Below are positions 44,838 to 56,439 of a DNA stretch of 64,000 bases, piece after piece (position 1 is the first letter of the stretch; every line of letters begins with the position of its first letter). The stretch covers positions 281,018,938 to 281,082,937 of the forward strand of contig NC_053492.1 in assembly GCF_905171775.1 (NCBI RefSeq), in the 5' to 3' direction. This DNA is from Rana temporaria (taxonomy: Eukaryota > Chordata > Amphibia > Anura > Ranidae). Under the pieces are notes generated by a model. The model was not told where the DNA came from. It ran no database searches and saw only the letters and a program-made list of their open reading frames with translations. The position numbers were made by a program, and so were the translations under genes.

Positions 44838-45199
44838 GAATGAATGAATGAATGAATGACTTGTATAGCGCTACACATGCGAACTGAATCGCCTCTGGGC
44901 GCTTTTTCCAGCCAGTGTCTGCTTGGCTGGTGCGGTCATTTTACCCCGTAGGATCTCGACACGCATGGGACACACAGTCATACACATATATATACTGGGC
45001 CAATTTTTTGGACAGGATCCAATTTACCTACCAGCATGTCTTTGGAGTGTGGGAGGAAACCGGAGTACCCGGAGGAAACCCACGCAGGCACAGGGAGAAC
45101 ATGCAAACTCCAAGCAGATGGTGTCATGGTCGGGATCCGAACCAGCGACCCTTTTGCTGCTAGGCGAAAGTGCTACTCACTACACCACTGTGCTGCCCA
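44838..45199 (-). mobile_element. tRNA-derived SINE, inverted within L1 copy 2
   Basis: On the minus strand it starts GGGCAGCACAGTGGTGTAGT. An A-box-like TAGTGAGTAGCACTTTCGCC and a B-box GGTTCGGATCC (about 45125-45140) indicate a tRNA-like head. The body contains the complement of GGGAGAACATGCAAACTCCA, a segment seen in a widespread vertebrate SINE. The 3' tail is a TTCA repeat (AATGAATGAATG on the plus strand at 44838-44860). AATT flanks both sides. RNA polymerase III would have driven it originally. Confidence 0.85.
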
Positions 45200-46786
45200 A
45201 TTCATCAGGTAGCCAGGGTGAAAAGGGAAGGGAGAGAGCAAGAGGGCAAGTTGGCCCGTGAGACCACTCAAGCTGAAGCAAGGTTTATTGAGCAACCCAC
45301 CTCATCCATGCGGGAAGCATGGTTGACAAAACAGCTAGAGTACAAAACAGCTACTTTGAAATGTGCGGAGAACAAGCGGACTCTACAAAGGCAGTGCCAG
45401 TTTGGAGAGGGAGAGAAGGTAGGGCGGATGTTATCCCTTCTGAGTAGGACTAACTCCCCTCCGTCAAATATCCCAGCAATAAAGACAATAGGGGGAAAAA
45501 TATCTACGGAAGGCCAGGTGATTTTACAAACATTTTGCAAATATTACAAAGAATTGTACAAATCTAAAGGGGGGGCTGAGAGTGGAGCTATGGAATCATT
45601 TTTTCAGAAAATAATAGTTCCTACCCTGCTAGACGAGGACAGACAGGCCTTGGATGCACCAATTACGTTAAGCGAAATTCAGCAAGCCGTAACCTCGATG
45701 TCAAACCAGAAATCCCCTGGCCCGGATGGACTACCTATCGAGGTGTATAAGAAATTTGGCGAGATTTTGCTACCAGAGTTGTTGAAGGCCCTGGAGGGGG
45801 CTGAGAGTGAAGGCACTCTTCCCCGTTCAATGCTGGAAGCCACTATCATAGTGATTCATAAAGAGGGGAAGGAAAAAATTGCTCCCCTCATCTTATCGCC
45901 CAATTTCTTTGTTACATACCGATGTTAAGATCTTAGCCAAAATTTTAGCAACTCGCTTAAATAGATTCATTAGCAAACTTATCCACCCAGATCAGTCAGG
46001 GTTTATACCAGGCAGGGCAACAACTATTAATATAAGAAGAACTTTTTTAAATATAGAAATACCAACTGATAACGTGAGGCCCAGAGCAGTGTTATCTCTT
46101 GATGCTGCTAAAGCATTCGATAGCCTTGAATGGAGATATTTATGGGAAGTATTAGAGAAATTCGGCTTTGTGCCCCGCTTTGGGTTAAATTACTATATAG
46201 CGAGCCAAGAGCTAAAATTAAAATTAATAATGAGATATCGGAATTTTTTCAGCTGGAGCGAGGGACGAGGCAAGGGTGTCCTCTGTCCCCCCTTCTGTTT
46301 GCCCTCGCCATGGAACTACTTGCAATAATGGCCAGGGCGAGGTCGGACATAATGGGGTTTAGAAGACACCAAGGGGAAGACAAGATTGCACTATTTGCAG
46401 ATGACATTTTGTTCTTTCTGGGGGATGTTGAAACCACTCTAGACAAAGTGATACAACTGGTAAATGACTTCGGTCATTTCTCAGGTTTGTCAATTAACTG
46501 GGAAAAATCTGCCCTTTTACCACTGGACCCAGTCGATCCCCAGTTCCTGCCAAGTACTTCTCAATTAAGCGTGGTCACAAAATTCAAATACCTAGGGATC
46601 TGGATAACGAAAGATATTACCCAATATGCCAGTTTAAATCTTGATCCACTGTTACTAAAGTGGAAAAATAAATGTGATATATGGAAAAGACTTCCCCTGT
46701 CTGTAGCAGGACGATGCAACTTAATCAAAATGATATGGCAACCGCAATTAATATACCTGCTCCATAACGCACCTTTATGGCTGTGA
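45200..46786 (+). pseudogene. L1 ORF2 reverse transcriptase (copy 2)
   Basis: The linker (HQVARVKREGREQEGKLARE) is followed by reverse transcriptase motifs: NQKSPGPDGLPIEVYKKF, PSSYRPISLLHTDVKILAK, HPDQSGFIPGRAT, LSLDAAKAFDSLEW, RGTRQGCPLSPLLFALAMEL and the catalytic KIALFADDILFF. FADD is intact. Frameshifts lie near 45890 and 46200. After FADD come the thumb blocks INWEKSALLPL and TKFKYLGIWITKD. A stop follows NAPLWL at 46786. Confidence 0.9.
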
Positions 46787-47075
46787 TATAAATGGTTCAA
46801 GAATATAGAATCACTATTTAGAGAACTTATATGGAGGGGAGGCCAAGCCAGGATAAGTTTGCAAACACTCCAGCTACCAGTAAAAGAAGGGGGTATGGCG
46901 GTTCCACACCCAAAGTTATATTTTATCGCGTCACAACTGCAACATCTGGTAGGGTGTGGAACCACTGAGGGAGACGGCTTTATTAGCCGCTTGATGTTAA
47001 CGGGTAATACCCATAAATTGTTGGTGGAAGCCCTAGAGGCAGATTTATATGTGAAAGATCTACAGCGCTACTACA
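46787..47075 (+). pseudogene. L1 ORF2 connector region (copy 2)
   Basis: It continues after the in-frame stop with FRELIWRGGQARISLQTLQL and GGMAVPHPKLYFIASQLQHL, up to VKDLQRYY where the next insertion starts. This IW[RK]GG..RI pattern is the post-RT segment of L1-clade ORF2. Confidence 0.8.
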
Positions 47076-47991
47076 GTGAAAAATAATTATATCACTTAAT
47101 CAATAAATAAATGAAAAAGCAGCAATTATAACGGTGAACTAAAACCAAGCAAAATTGTGAAAAGGATAATGCGCTAAATCAACTGATTAAATAAGGTGTC
47201 AACACATAAAAATTACTGGAGGGAAAAGACAAATTGATACAAAGAATATAGTTCCAAATTCTATATGTATATTGTCCCTTGTTGCTGTAATCCTGAAGGC
47301 AACTCAGAAACACTTTGCCAAACCACACGCCCACATTGTGTGAGATATCACCAGCTTGATGATGTAATAATCAAACTTGTCAGGTCAAAAAAGTGCTTTC
47401 CACCAGGTATTCACGTATTCAGATATGCAAAGAAAGGGAGACAGAGAAAAGACCGATAGTGTGATACCGTTAATGAAACATCAGCGTCTCACAACACTCA
47501 GAACATCACTCACGAATCCCCGGTATTAGTTAGGCTTCAGCGTGTGTGCATGTAAGCTGCTCAGCTTGTCAGGCTCCTCATCCGGCACCTCCGTGCGTCC
47601 CGTCACTCAAGCTCCTCCCCCACGCGTATCGTCACTAGACACGTGACTTAATCATGGGTCAATGTGTGACTGGGGCTTACTATGGCTATAAATAGCCAAT
47701 CACACACTCGCATCAGCGCGAACGGACCAATGGGGAGGCACCAATGACTACATCATTGCAGACACACCACAACATATTCAGCCAGTTGCGGTTTATATAA
47801 ATGTCTAATAATAAGTTTTAATATGATACAAATTGAGACAAAATAACTTTTAAAACCGCTGTCTTGATACAAACAATAAAAACAAAAACAAATGTAGTCT
47901 ATATCAGATTCTGCTACAGACGCATCCATGCAGCTCAGACTCATCAATTTAACATATGCAGACAGCATCCCGTGGTTTTCATATGGTATTT
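47076..47991. mobile_element. ~0.9-kb unclassified insertion in L1 copy 2
   Basis: Flanked by CTACTACA (47068-47075) and CTACCACA (47992-47999), a possible 8-bp duplication with one mismatch. Coding resumes with HIEADYFPHKFPTIK. The insert is AT-rich in its outer parts and GC-rich at 47560-47640. No terminal inverted repeat or protein is evident, so class is unknown. Confidence 0.55.
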
Positions 47992-47999
47992 CTACCACA

Positions 48000-49014
48000 T
48001 AGAGGCAGATTATTTCCCCCATAAATTTCCAACTATAAAATTGGCTATTAAAGTATGGCATACAATAAAGACCTTATTGGGATATAGTGGTCAAACACAA
48101 TTCTCCCCCCTATAGAAAAACAATAATCTACAGGAAATAACAAGCATAGAAGAATCGAGAGAATGGAAGAGTCAAGGTATAACTCGCTTAAAGCACCTGT
48201 TTGAGGGGAACACCCTAAAATCATTCTCAGATTTAACAAGAGAATTTAATATTCCCAATACAACATTCTACAAATATCTGCAGGTCCGCCATGCTATACA
48301 AGCACAATTTAGTTCTAAAACAATTGTATGGACCCAGATTCCCGTCCTTCTCAAAGTAATCAGGGCAAGTACTGCCAAGGGCTTAATAACAGCAACATAT
48401 AACAGCTTGAGTGCTAGTGCGATAAGCAGAGCGGGCCCGGCCAAGAGTAAAGAAGCGTGGGAAAGAGACCTGGGAACAATATCACCTGAACGGTGGGAGA
48501 GAATTTTTCATCAATGTGCCTGTGTCTCAATCGTCCCAGCGCAAAGACTGTCCCATTTGTTTTTACTGCATAGGGTATATTATACCCCGCATAAAATGTT
48601 TAAACTGGGGTGGAGACAAAATAACGAATGCTCGAGATGCAAAGATAAAGGGGATCTAATTCACATGGTCTGGAAGTGCCCCAAACTTTACGACTATTGG
48701 GTAGAAATAATAGAGAGGATAAACGAGGTATTTGGAACATCCCTCAATCCAGTGGCCAGGACCTGTCTTCTGGGGTGTATAGAAGATATAAGGGCACCTC
48801 AGGGCAGCTTGGAAGCTATATTGAGGTGCCTTTTCCAGGCACGAAAAACGATAGCCCAAAAATGGCAGGTGAAGACCCCCCCGTCGGTAGATAACTGGTT
48901 AGCGACTATGAACCTAACAATTCGAAATGAGAGAGTATATTTTACTAGACAGGGGAACCATGGGAAATTCACTAGCATATGGGGGCCGTGGCAGAGGGCG
49001 GTCTGGAACATATG
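48000..49014 (+). pseudogene. L1 ORF2 C-terminal region (copy 2)
   Basis: It reads HKFPTIKLAIKVWHTIKTLL, a stop at about 48113, then a frame with SREWKSQGITRLKHLFEGNT. A long open frame (48407-49015) contains RWERIFHQCACVSIVPAQRL and the cysteine motif CSRCKDKGDLIHMVWKCPK. It ends GPWQRAVWNI with a stop. The C-terminal cysteine motif is typical of L1 ORF2 proteins. Confidence 0.85.
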
Positions 49015-49494
49015 ACGATGGCACTTGATGAAGTGACTCCAGGGTAACGCGCCCCCCCTCCTCCCTCTCCCGTTAGAAGGGACTGTCACCTATTGCGGCG
49101 GGAGCAGGGTTGATGGGTGCTCTAATGGGAATCGGCGATATAGGGCAGGTGACCACAATCATCGACAAAAGAGACAAGGGTAGAGGACGGCCACCCCCTC
49201 TCTTCTGATCTCGCCTGTCCGCTCAACGGATAAAATAATGGGGTAGTACGCTCCCTTAGGTAGTTGGGGGGAGGGTGGGGGGAGGGGGGGAGTTTGGATA
49301 TAGGGTTAGAAGACTTAGAAGATATCAGGTACATCTGATTATACAGGCTAAGAATATGCTTAGTACTGATTGTAGTATGTTGTTTTCCTTTTCTTTTACC
49401 TGTTTGTATAATGCTAGATGGTTACCTGTTAAAATAATTGTCTGATGTATAAGTCATCTTAAAATCAAATAAAAATAAATTAAAGTAAAAAAAA
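49015..49494 (+). other. 3' UTR of L1 copy 2
   Basis: Non-coding. It contains a G-rich segment at 49255-49290 and ends in an A-rich tail with AATAAA-like signals. Confidence 0.75.
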
Positions 49495-49534
49495 GGATAC
49501 GTTACGCCGCCGCACTTCTACGTGAATCTGGCCC
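49495..49534. mobile_element. Family A hairpin-rich element, copy 6, right end
   Basis: GGATACGTTACGCCGCCGCA, then GTGAATCTGGCCC. It is the missing right terminus of the element that starts at 43631. The AGT target duplication follows. Confidence 0.9.
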
Positions 49535-49537
49535 AGT

Positions 49538-50591
49538 GTGACAGGCTGAATTTATGTTTTTAGGACCCTAGATAAAAACATTATTTTTTAACTATCAATA
49601 CTTATAGTATACTCCAGTCAAAACTGAACATGAAACATGGCCCCTGTGCTGCTGTTTCCTCAACCTAAGCTGCCAGGATATGACAGCTCTCTCTTGTTCG
49701 TTTTCTCTTTTATTTTTTCTTTCTCTAGCACACACCAAGGATCATTGTAGTTTTTTAGAGGTGCCCCAGCTATACTTTCATGTGAGTGTTGAGGTAAATT
49801 GTACTTTATCTTTAAAGTGAATGTAAATTTTTTTTTTTATTAAAATAATAAAAACATTTTATATTTACCTGCTCTGTGTGCAATTGTATTGCACAGAGCG
49901 AACCTGAACCTCCTTTTCTCAGGTCCTTGCCAGTGCTTTAGGTTCCTCCTCTTCTCGGTGCACCCTCATAGGAAGCCACTTCTTTCGAGGGTGCACCTAG
50001 GAGCTAGATCCCGAGCCAGGCTGTGTGCATCTAGTGAGGCTCAGCCCTGTTCCACACTGTCAGGATTGGATTGACCGCAACAGAAGCCAATGGGAGAGAC
50101 AGAGAGACCAGTGCCACTGCAGATGGGCACAGCACTGGATTAAGATAGGACTCAGGTAAGTATTTAGGGGGGTGAGGGGGTGATACAACTAGTGGATTTT
50201 TTTTATACCTAATGCAGGGAATTCATTACAGTAAAAAAAAGTCCTGCCTTTAGAACCACTTCACGAAAACAAAGACAATCATAACAAGCATGTCACTAAT
50301 TATTTCATACATTGGAGTTTAACTGAGACTAAGCAAACCAGGCCTATGAAACAGTTTACCAAACAATTAAAGATAAATGACACAGCAGAAAAAAACTAAA
50401 GAAAAATCACCTTATTTATCCCTCCAATAGGCATGAGGATTTTTTTTTTAATTAGCTACAGTATTAATAAAAATATGCTTACAAAGAGCTACCACATGCC
50501 AGGTGAGGTGCTTTCGGGGAGGTGGCAGCTCGAGTATATAAGCTGGAGGATGTTAGGAAAAGATGTACTTGAGTGGGTTAACCCATCCTTA
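49538..50591. other. Unassigned sequence
   Basis: A T/A-rich run at 49830-49860 is followed by GC-moderate sequence. No repeat ends can be defined and no gene is seen. Confidence 0.45.
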
Positions 50592-51011
50592 GGCCGCGTA
50601 CACACTATAGGATCGCCAGAGGAGAACGGTCTGAAGGACCGTTTTCATTGGTCCAAACTGATCGTGTGTAGGCCTCATAGGTCATTTATCCTTCGGTCAA
50701 AAAAATGAGAACTTGCTTTAAAATTGAACCAATGGACGCCTAACCGATAGGTCAAAACCAATCGTTAGTATGCAAAAGCATCGGTTAAAAACCTGCGCAT
50801 GCTCAGAATCAAGTCGACGCATGCCTGGAAGCATTGAACTTAATTTTTTTCAGCACGTCGTTGTGTTTTACGTCACCGCGTTCTGACACGAACGGTTAAT
50901 TAACCTATGGTGTGTAGGCACATCAGACCATCAGTCAGCTTAATCGGTTAACCGATGACAACGGTCCTTCGGACCATTCTCATCGGATGGACTGATCGTG
51001 TGTATGCGGCC
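50592..51011. mobile_element. Family B MITE, copy 5
   Basis: The ends are GGCCGCGTACACACTATAGG and GATCGTGTGTATGCGGCC, with TA on both outer sides. The conserved core is at about 50795-50892 (GCGCATGCTCAGAATCAAGT). No coding capacity. Confidence 0.85.
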
Positions 51012-52893
51012 TACGAAAAATAATTAGGCAGCCATTGTTGACCTCCCTAAAATGCTAGATTTTTCTTTCTGAATCACTGTCCTGGAACAAGCACGCAGAA
51101 AATGAAGTCAGAACATATGATCTGTACCTTAATTTTAACTCAGTGACTTATAACATTGTTAGGTCAAAACAATAAACATTTCAGAAGGAGAGGACAATAA
51201 TGGTATCTTATTAACACTGTGCCACCTTCAAGTTAATTTAAATACAAATTCCCCCCCAAAAAAAGAAAAAAAATCACTACTTGTAACAGCCTTGCACAAA
51301 ATAAAAAATAAAAAATCGAAACTGCACAGCACACGTTCCTTTTAAAGGGTGTATATCTATATATAAGTATGTAACCACCCTCTTTTCCAAGCTTCTGTCA
51401 AGGACTACAGTCATCCAGTGCCAGTACTAAAAGCACCTACACCACCCATCCAGCACCACCCATGGGACCAGAAAAATCAGCCTCATTAAATAAATTAAAA
51501 TAGCGCATGTGCAGTAGAATTTGTTGATGCATTGATTAATGGGGTTTGCGCAGAGCAGTACACATGACTGCTTTAGATATGCATTGTTCACAACCACTTA
51601 CCATAAGCTGAAGGGAGTGGAGTAATCAGCAAGCAGGAATAAAAATAGTATGTGACAGAACTTTTGACATTTTAAGAAAGTGCCGGGGTAGAGTTATCTA
51701 TGCTTCATGTAGTGTTTAGATAAATGTGGAGCGTGTAGTGACACTTTAATTCATCCAGCAATGCTGATAAATAAGGACCTCCAAACAGTGTAATGTTCAA
51801 CCAACCAGCTTTATAATTTTTATTATGCTGTTTCTAAAATGTGTATTTAAAAAGGACCAGTATTATAAATTAACAAATATGATTACCAGTAAATAAAAAT
51901 ACACTTTGGAACTCCTAGTGTTTCTAAAAACCTTAAATAATAAGAACAATTAAGTACCATCCTTGTATTTTTTATTTTTTGTGTACTAAAATCCAAATTT
52001 TCAGGACAAACTTTTGTGGAATGTCCCCTTCTTCAACATCCAAGCAGTATTAATACACACAGTTTTAGCAGAATGTTAAGCAGAACAATTGCTGAAGAAA
52101 AAGAAAAAAGGAAAAAATAAAACAAACACAAAAAAGCACAGCAATGGTAATCGAAAATTTATTTTTGGTAGGATAAGGCAGGGAGAAGGCAATGAGGAGT
52201 ACAGTCATGGAGGTGAAATGGAGGGGTTATAAAACTGTTAAATAATGATTTAGAAAATTAAGGTCCACATTCAGTCTATTAACTTTTGTGTCAAATAGAA
52301 TTATCATTCTTAGTTTAAAAGTTTTAAATTCCTGAGTAATTTCCCCCTTTATCTACTGGTTTGATGGTAATGGCTTAATTATAGCATAATTTGTGTATAG
52401 CATTTCACTTCATTAGTGAAAGATTTAAAAATGTTGTTTTGCTGGGTGGATATCAGGAATGTAACTTGCAGGTGGAAGCTGTCGATATACTGTACCAAAT
52501 TGGAGTTACATCATGCAACCACCCAACCTCAGACAGAAGCAGACATTAGCAGGAAACTTTGCCCTGATTATGAAGTCGCAAATAAAAGAACCAATGCCCT
52601 ACAAAAAAAAAAAAAACGCTGCAAACTGTGTAGCCAAATCAATCTATCCAAAAGTGTCACACACACAAGAAAGGGACCTTCAGTATCACAGGTTCATACA
52701 GCTGTACCTCTAGTAAAGATGTGTACCTCATCCAATGAAAAAAATGCAGCAAAGGATCTCATGTTGGCAAAACAAGACAGAAATTGAAAACAAGAATACA
52801 TTTGCACAGACACAATTAAAGAGCATAAGGAAGAGGATTTCTGAACACCTGTGGGACATATTTTCCCACAACCAGACCACACTACATAAGACC
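51012..52893. other. 1.9-kb AT-rich region, apparently single-copy
   Basis: Poly-A-rich segments and short frames only. The 123-codon frame at 52416-52787 contains an A-run and shows no family features. Confidence 0.45.
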
Positions 52894-52896
52894 TGA

Positions 52897-53626
52897 GGCC
52901 CAGATTCAGAAAGGACTTACGACGGCGTATCTCCAGATACGCCGTTGTAAGTCCAAATGAGCGCTGTCATATCTCTGCGCTTATTCAGAAAGGCAGTTAC
53001 GCCTGAATTTGGCCAAGATACGACCGGCGTAAGTCTCTTACGCCGTCGTATCTTGGGTGCATATTCACGCTGGCCGCAAGGGGCGCTTCCGTAGATTTAC
53101 GCGTCGAATATGCAAATGACCTAGATACGCCGATTCACGAACTTACTTGCGCCCGTCGGATTTAGCTATGCCGTTTACGTAAGGCTTACGTCCGGCGTAA
53201 AGTTACCCCTGCTATATGAGGCGCAGTTAATGCAAAGTATGGACGTCGGAACAAGCGTAGATTTTTACGTTGTTTACGTAAGTCGTACGTGAATGGGGCT
53301 GTGCGTAGGTTACGTTCACGTCGTTGCGATTGAGCCGCCGTATCTTAGGGCGTAAATTCTACGTAATTCTGAGCATGCGCACACATGTGCCATTCGTTCG
53401 GCGCTTAATTTACATGGAGTCACGCTTCATTATAATACTACACGCCCACTGCCTTGCTTATTTGAATTAGCCGGGCTTACGCCAGCCCATTTACGCTACG
53501 CCGACGTAACTTTGGGAGAAAGTGCTTTCTGAATACAGTACTTGCCTCTCAATGTTACGTCGGCATAGTGCATATGAGATGCGCTACGCCGCACTAAAGA
53601 TACGACAATGTATCTGAATCGCGGCC
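52897..53626. mobile_element. Family A hairpin-rich element, copy 7
   Basis: It starts GGCCCAGATTCAGAAAGG and ends TGAATCGCGGCC. TGA is duplicated at 52894-52896 and 53627-53629. Left hairpins: TTACGACGGCGTATC with GATACGCCGTTGTAA, GCGCTGTCATATCTCTGCGC, and GATACGACCGGCGTAA with TTACGCCGTCGTATC. The right part contains TTACGCTACGCCGACGTAAC. Confidence 0.88.
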
Positions 53627-53629
53627 TGA

Positions 53630-53954
53630 ATGTTTTAGTTCCTAAAGGGAACTTCAAAATGACTCAAGAAAGGAAAACTTGTGAACCAAGTAAGATAATT
53701 CTATCTGACACAAATGATAACAGAGTAAATGTGAAACTTGGTTGGACTAAATCATTATCCAACAGTTTTACGACCCTGACAAGTTTACCTTGACAAGTTT
53801 AATTACCATTGCAGTGTACATCTGTTTGTGTTTTATGTTTATCTTTTAAATTGCATTTTTTTTTTCAGAGATTGTCCTGCTTAACATTCTGCTAAAACTT
53901 TGTGTATTGGTACTGCTTGGACCTTGAAGAAAAGGACACACACCAAAAGCTTTT
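53630..53954. other. Unassigned sequence
   Basis: No repeat or gene signal between the family A element and the broken 3' end of piggyBac copy 2. Confidence 0.45.
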
Positions 53955-54919
53955 ATAAGGGACTCATCCACGCATATGTTTTGGTCCGGGGTAAACAACT
54001 GGGGGAAAATTTCAGAAAAATAATCAAGTAGTGGCCGAATTTTATAAAGTTTATCAAAATTTGGGTCATTTCAGGGAGGGCACTGGGTATTGTCATTGTA
54101 GTGTAGGAATCTCATGATACTTTGATATCTGGACCTGGGCATTTTTGAGGAAAAGATGGGCATGTGGTAGATGGGGCGTTTTGACCAATATGATCGTACT
54201 TGGTTTTTATGGTTTAGTCCCATACAGAATACAAGGCCCAAAAAAATTTAAACTCTTCCACTGTTACGGGTCTCCACTGGAAGGGACGGGCATAATAGGA
54301 TGTGGGGTTACTGGATATAAATTGTTGTGCATAAAGGTTGCACTGGGAGACAATTGAGGCAAGCATGTCCTCAGTAAAAATTAAATTGAAAAAATCAATC
54401 GGGGCAAAATATCCTGTGACCACCTGGACTCCTGGCTGGGCAGTGAAAGGGGGAATGTTGGCTTCTCCTGAATTAGAAAGAAAGCCACAAGGGGTTCTGA
54501 AGGGAATAGGGAAGGCTGGCATGGGACCTACTGGTACGTGACCTTGCTTGCCGAGGTGTTGCGGTTCTGGTGGATGGCACAGCAGTGCTGGTGGATGGCA
54601 CTGCGGTGCTGGTGGATGGCACTGCCTCCTTAGCAATACGCCTTCGTCTGGCGGGCAGACCCTCCTCCTCTTCCTCCTCTTCCTCTTCCTCCTCTTCCTC
54701 CTCTTCCTCTTCCTCCTCTTCCTCTTCCTCCTCTTCCTCCTCTTCCTCCTCTTCCTCCTCTTCCTCCTCTTCCTCTTCACTGCTAACTACCGGCTCATAG
54801 TCAACATCAGATTCGGCGTCTGACCTTGCGGAGGAATCCGAATCGCAGAGCTCCCCGTTGCTCCCGTCGGCCGCAAGAATTTCGTACGCCTCCTCGGCTG
54901 AAAAAGATCTTTTAGCCAT
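53955..54919 (-). pseudogene. piggyBac-type transposase pseudogene, copy 2 (N-terminal half)
   Basis: It starts MAKRSFSAEEAYEILAADG at 54919. An acidic region follows that becomes a pure glutamate run encoded by a TCC/CTC microsatellite (54660-54780). Next come a basic ARRRR segment, a short ST-repeat linker and, after a frameshift, GYFAPIDFFNLIFTEDMLAS and NPTSYYARPFQWRPVTVEEF, the conserved piggyBac start of the DDE domain. Downstream frames keep RFLHYNDNTQCPP-type sequence and PDQNICVDESLI, with the first catalytic Asp. Then the similarity stops abruptly at about 53955. The rest of the transposase is missing, so the copy is 3'-truncated. Confidence 0.88.
54655..54780. repeat. Pyrimidine microsatellite (TCCTCCTCTTCC)n
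   Basis: About 125 bp of TCCTCC/TCTTCC units. On the minus strand it encodes about 42 Glu codons within the piggyBac N-terminus. On the plus strand it gives artificial Ser or Leu/Phe runs. Confidence 0.97.
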
Positions 54920-54934
54920 CGTTGGCAATGACAA

Positions 54935-55350
54935 AAGATGGCACGTGGCACTGATGACACTGACAGGTGGCACTGACGGCAAATGGGACTGGCAGATGGC
55001 ACGGGCAGATGGCACTGATGGCAGGTAGCACTAATGGCAGGTAGCACTGATGGCAGGTAGCACTGATGGCAGGTGGCACTGATGGAAGGTGGCACTGATG
55101 GCAGGTGGCACTGATGGCAGATGGCACGGGCAGATGGCACTGGCAGGTGGCACTGATGGCAGATTGCACTTATGGCAGATTGCACTGATGGCAGATGGCA
55201 CGAGCAGGCGGCACTGGCAGATGGCAGGTGGCACTGATGGCAGGGGCAGGTGGCACTGATGGCAGGGGCAGGTGGCTCTGATGGCAGGGGCAGGTGGCAC
55301 TGATGAGAATGCACTGGCAGGTGGCACTGGCTGGTGACACTGGAAGGTGG
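54935..55350. repeat. Degenerate tandem repeat 5' of piggyBac transposase 2
   Basis: About 20 copies of GGCACTGATGGCAGGT and close variants, 14-24 bp apart. In the transposase sense this is GCCATCAGTGCC, like the repeat at the same place in copy 1. It ends a few bases before the ATG of the transposase. Confidence 0.9.
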
Positions 55351-55399
55351 CACTGGCAGGGACTGTGGGCAGTGTTTATGTGTTTTTGTCACTCACTAC

Positions 55400-55734
55400 T
55401 TTCTCACTGTAGAACGATCTCTCTCTCCTCACACGCTGTCTGTGTGTGAGGAGAGAAAGCCGGCGATGAGAGATGATCTCATTTGTTTACATTTGAGATC
55501 ATCTCTCATTGGACGGCGAGATCGAGTGCTGAATGGCCTCTGCGATTGGCCATTCAGCAAGATCTGTGATTGGCTGTGTCCAAGGGACATGGCCAACACA
55601 GTTTTCCCCTGAAGCGCGCTCGCAGGGACGCGCAGGGAGCCGAGAAAAGGCAGGCCGTTTAAAGACGGCCACTTGGCACTTCAGGTCCGCGCTGCAGTCG
55701 TATTTTGACTATAGCGCGGATCTGAAGTGGTTAA
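55400..55734 (-). mobile_element. 5' terminal region of piggyBac copy 2 ending in TTAA
   Basis: A small hairpin CTCTCCTCACACGCTGTCTG..GTGTGAGGAGAGA lies at 55424-55456. A second, ATGAGAGATGATCTCA with GAGATCATCTCTCAT, is at 55467-55511. The sequence ends GATCTGAAGTGG followed by TTAA at 55731-55734, which I take as the element end and target site. The other end is lost. Confidence 0.6.
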
Positions 55735-56435
55735 GGTGATTTTTTTTTACTTTACAACTCCTTTAACCTGCCAGCTGTTGCCCCTAGAACTATGCTTTGT
55801 TAAGCTACTAGCTGAGGAATTCAACCTTGAGGAAGGACTTATGTGCTCTGCGTGCTACTCAGTGTTATAGTAACAAGTGCCATTGTCCATAGCAACCAGC
55901 GAGAGCTACCTTCAAGTTCAGTTGTATTGCTGTCTGTTCACCCAGTTGCCCCAACCGCGGCTGGGATAGACACTTGTACTAATTCTGCAAATCAGAAACT
56001 GTTTACCATGTGCTGTCACTCATAGCAACCACAGCGGGCGACCGCACCCATGGATTATAAATACGCCCAGAGTTCTGCTATGACTGGGCATCCTAACATG
56101 GATAACTGTTGCCTGCGGAGATCGGGGTAAGCCTCCGGGCAGGACTGTGCTAAATATGTTCCTTTCAGTGAGGCATGGGTTACAAACGTTATTGTTTCTA
56201 CCGGAAACCCCCGGAGAAGTCATTTGAAAGGAATGGCGGCTGGGGAGGTCCATCTACAGGGACAGATTGATGGTTGCCAAGATTGGGATGGCCTACGAAG
56301 AGTTACTCTGTCTCTATCAGGGAGGAAGGGGATGGCAGGAAGAGGTTGCCTGAAATGCACTTTTATGCTTGAGGAGGACTGTTAGAGGTACAGCCGTTAT
56401 AAAAGTACTTGCACCCAATCTGCTAACAGTACACC
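55735..56435. other. Unassigned sequence upstream of the hAT remnant
   Basis: No family recognised. It may be the 5' part of the hAT element that encodes 56440-57420. Confidence 0.4.
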
Positions 56436-56439
56436 GCCT

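Larger units (their letters stand above)
44281..49494 (+). mobile_element. 5'-truncated L1-clade LINE, copy 2
   Basis: A plus-strand element starting within the endonuclease coding region and ending in AATAAAAATAAATTAAAG plus a short poly-A. It lacks ORF1 and the first half of the endonuclease. It lies within a family A MITE and contains an inverted SINE (44838-45199) and a ~0.9-kb insertion (47076-47991). I see no clear target duplication. Confidence 0.92.

Noticed and set aside
45110..45199. Possible tRNA gene on the minus strand
   Set aside because: The A-box and B-box-like parts belong to a SINE head; no full cloverleaf is supported.
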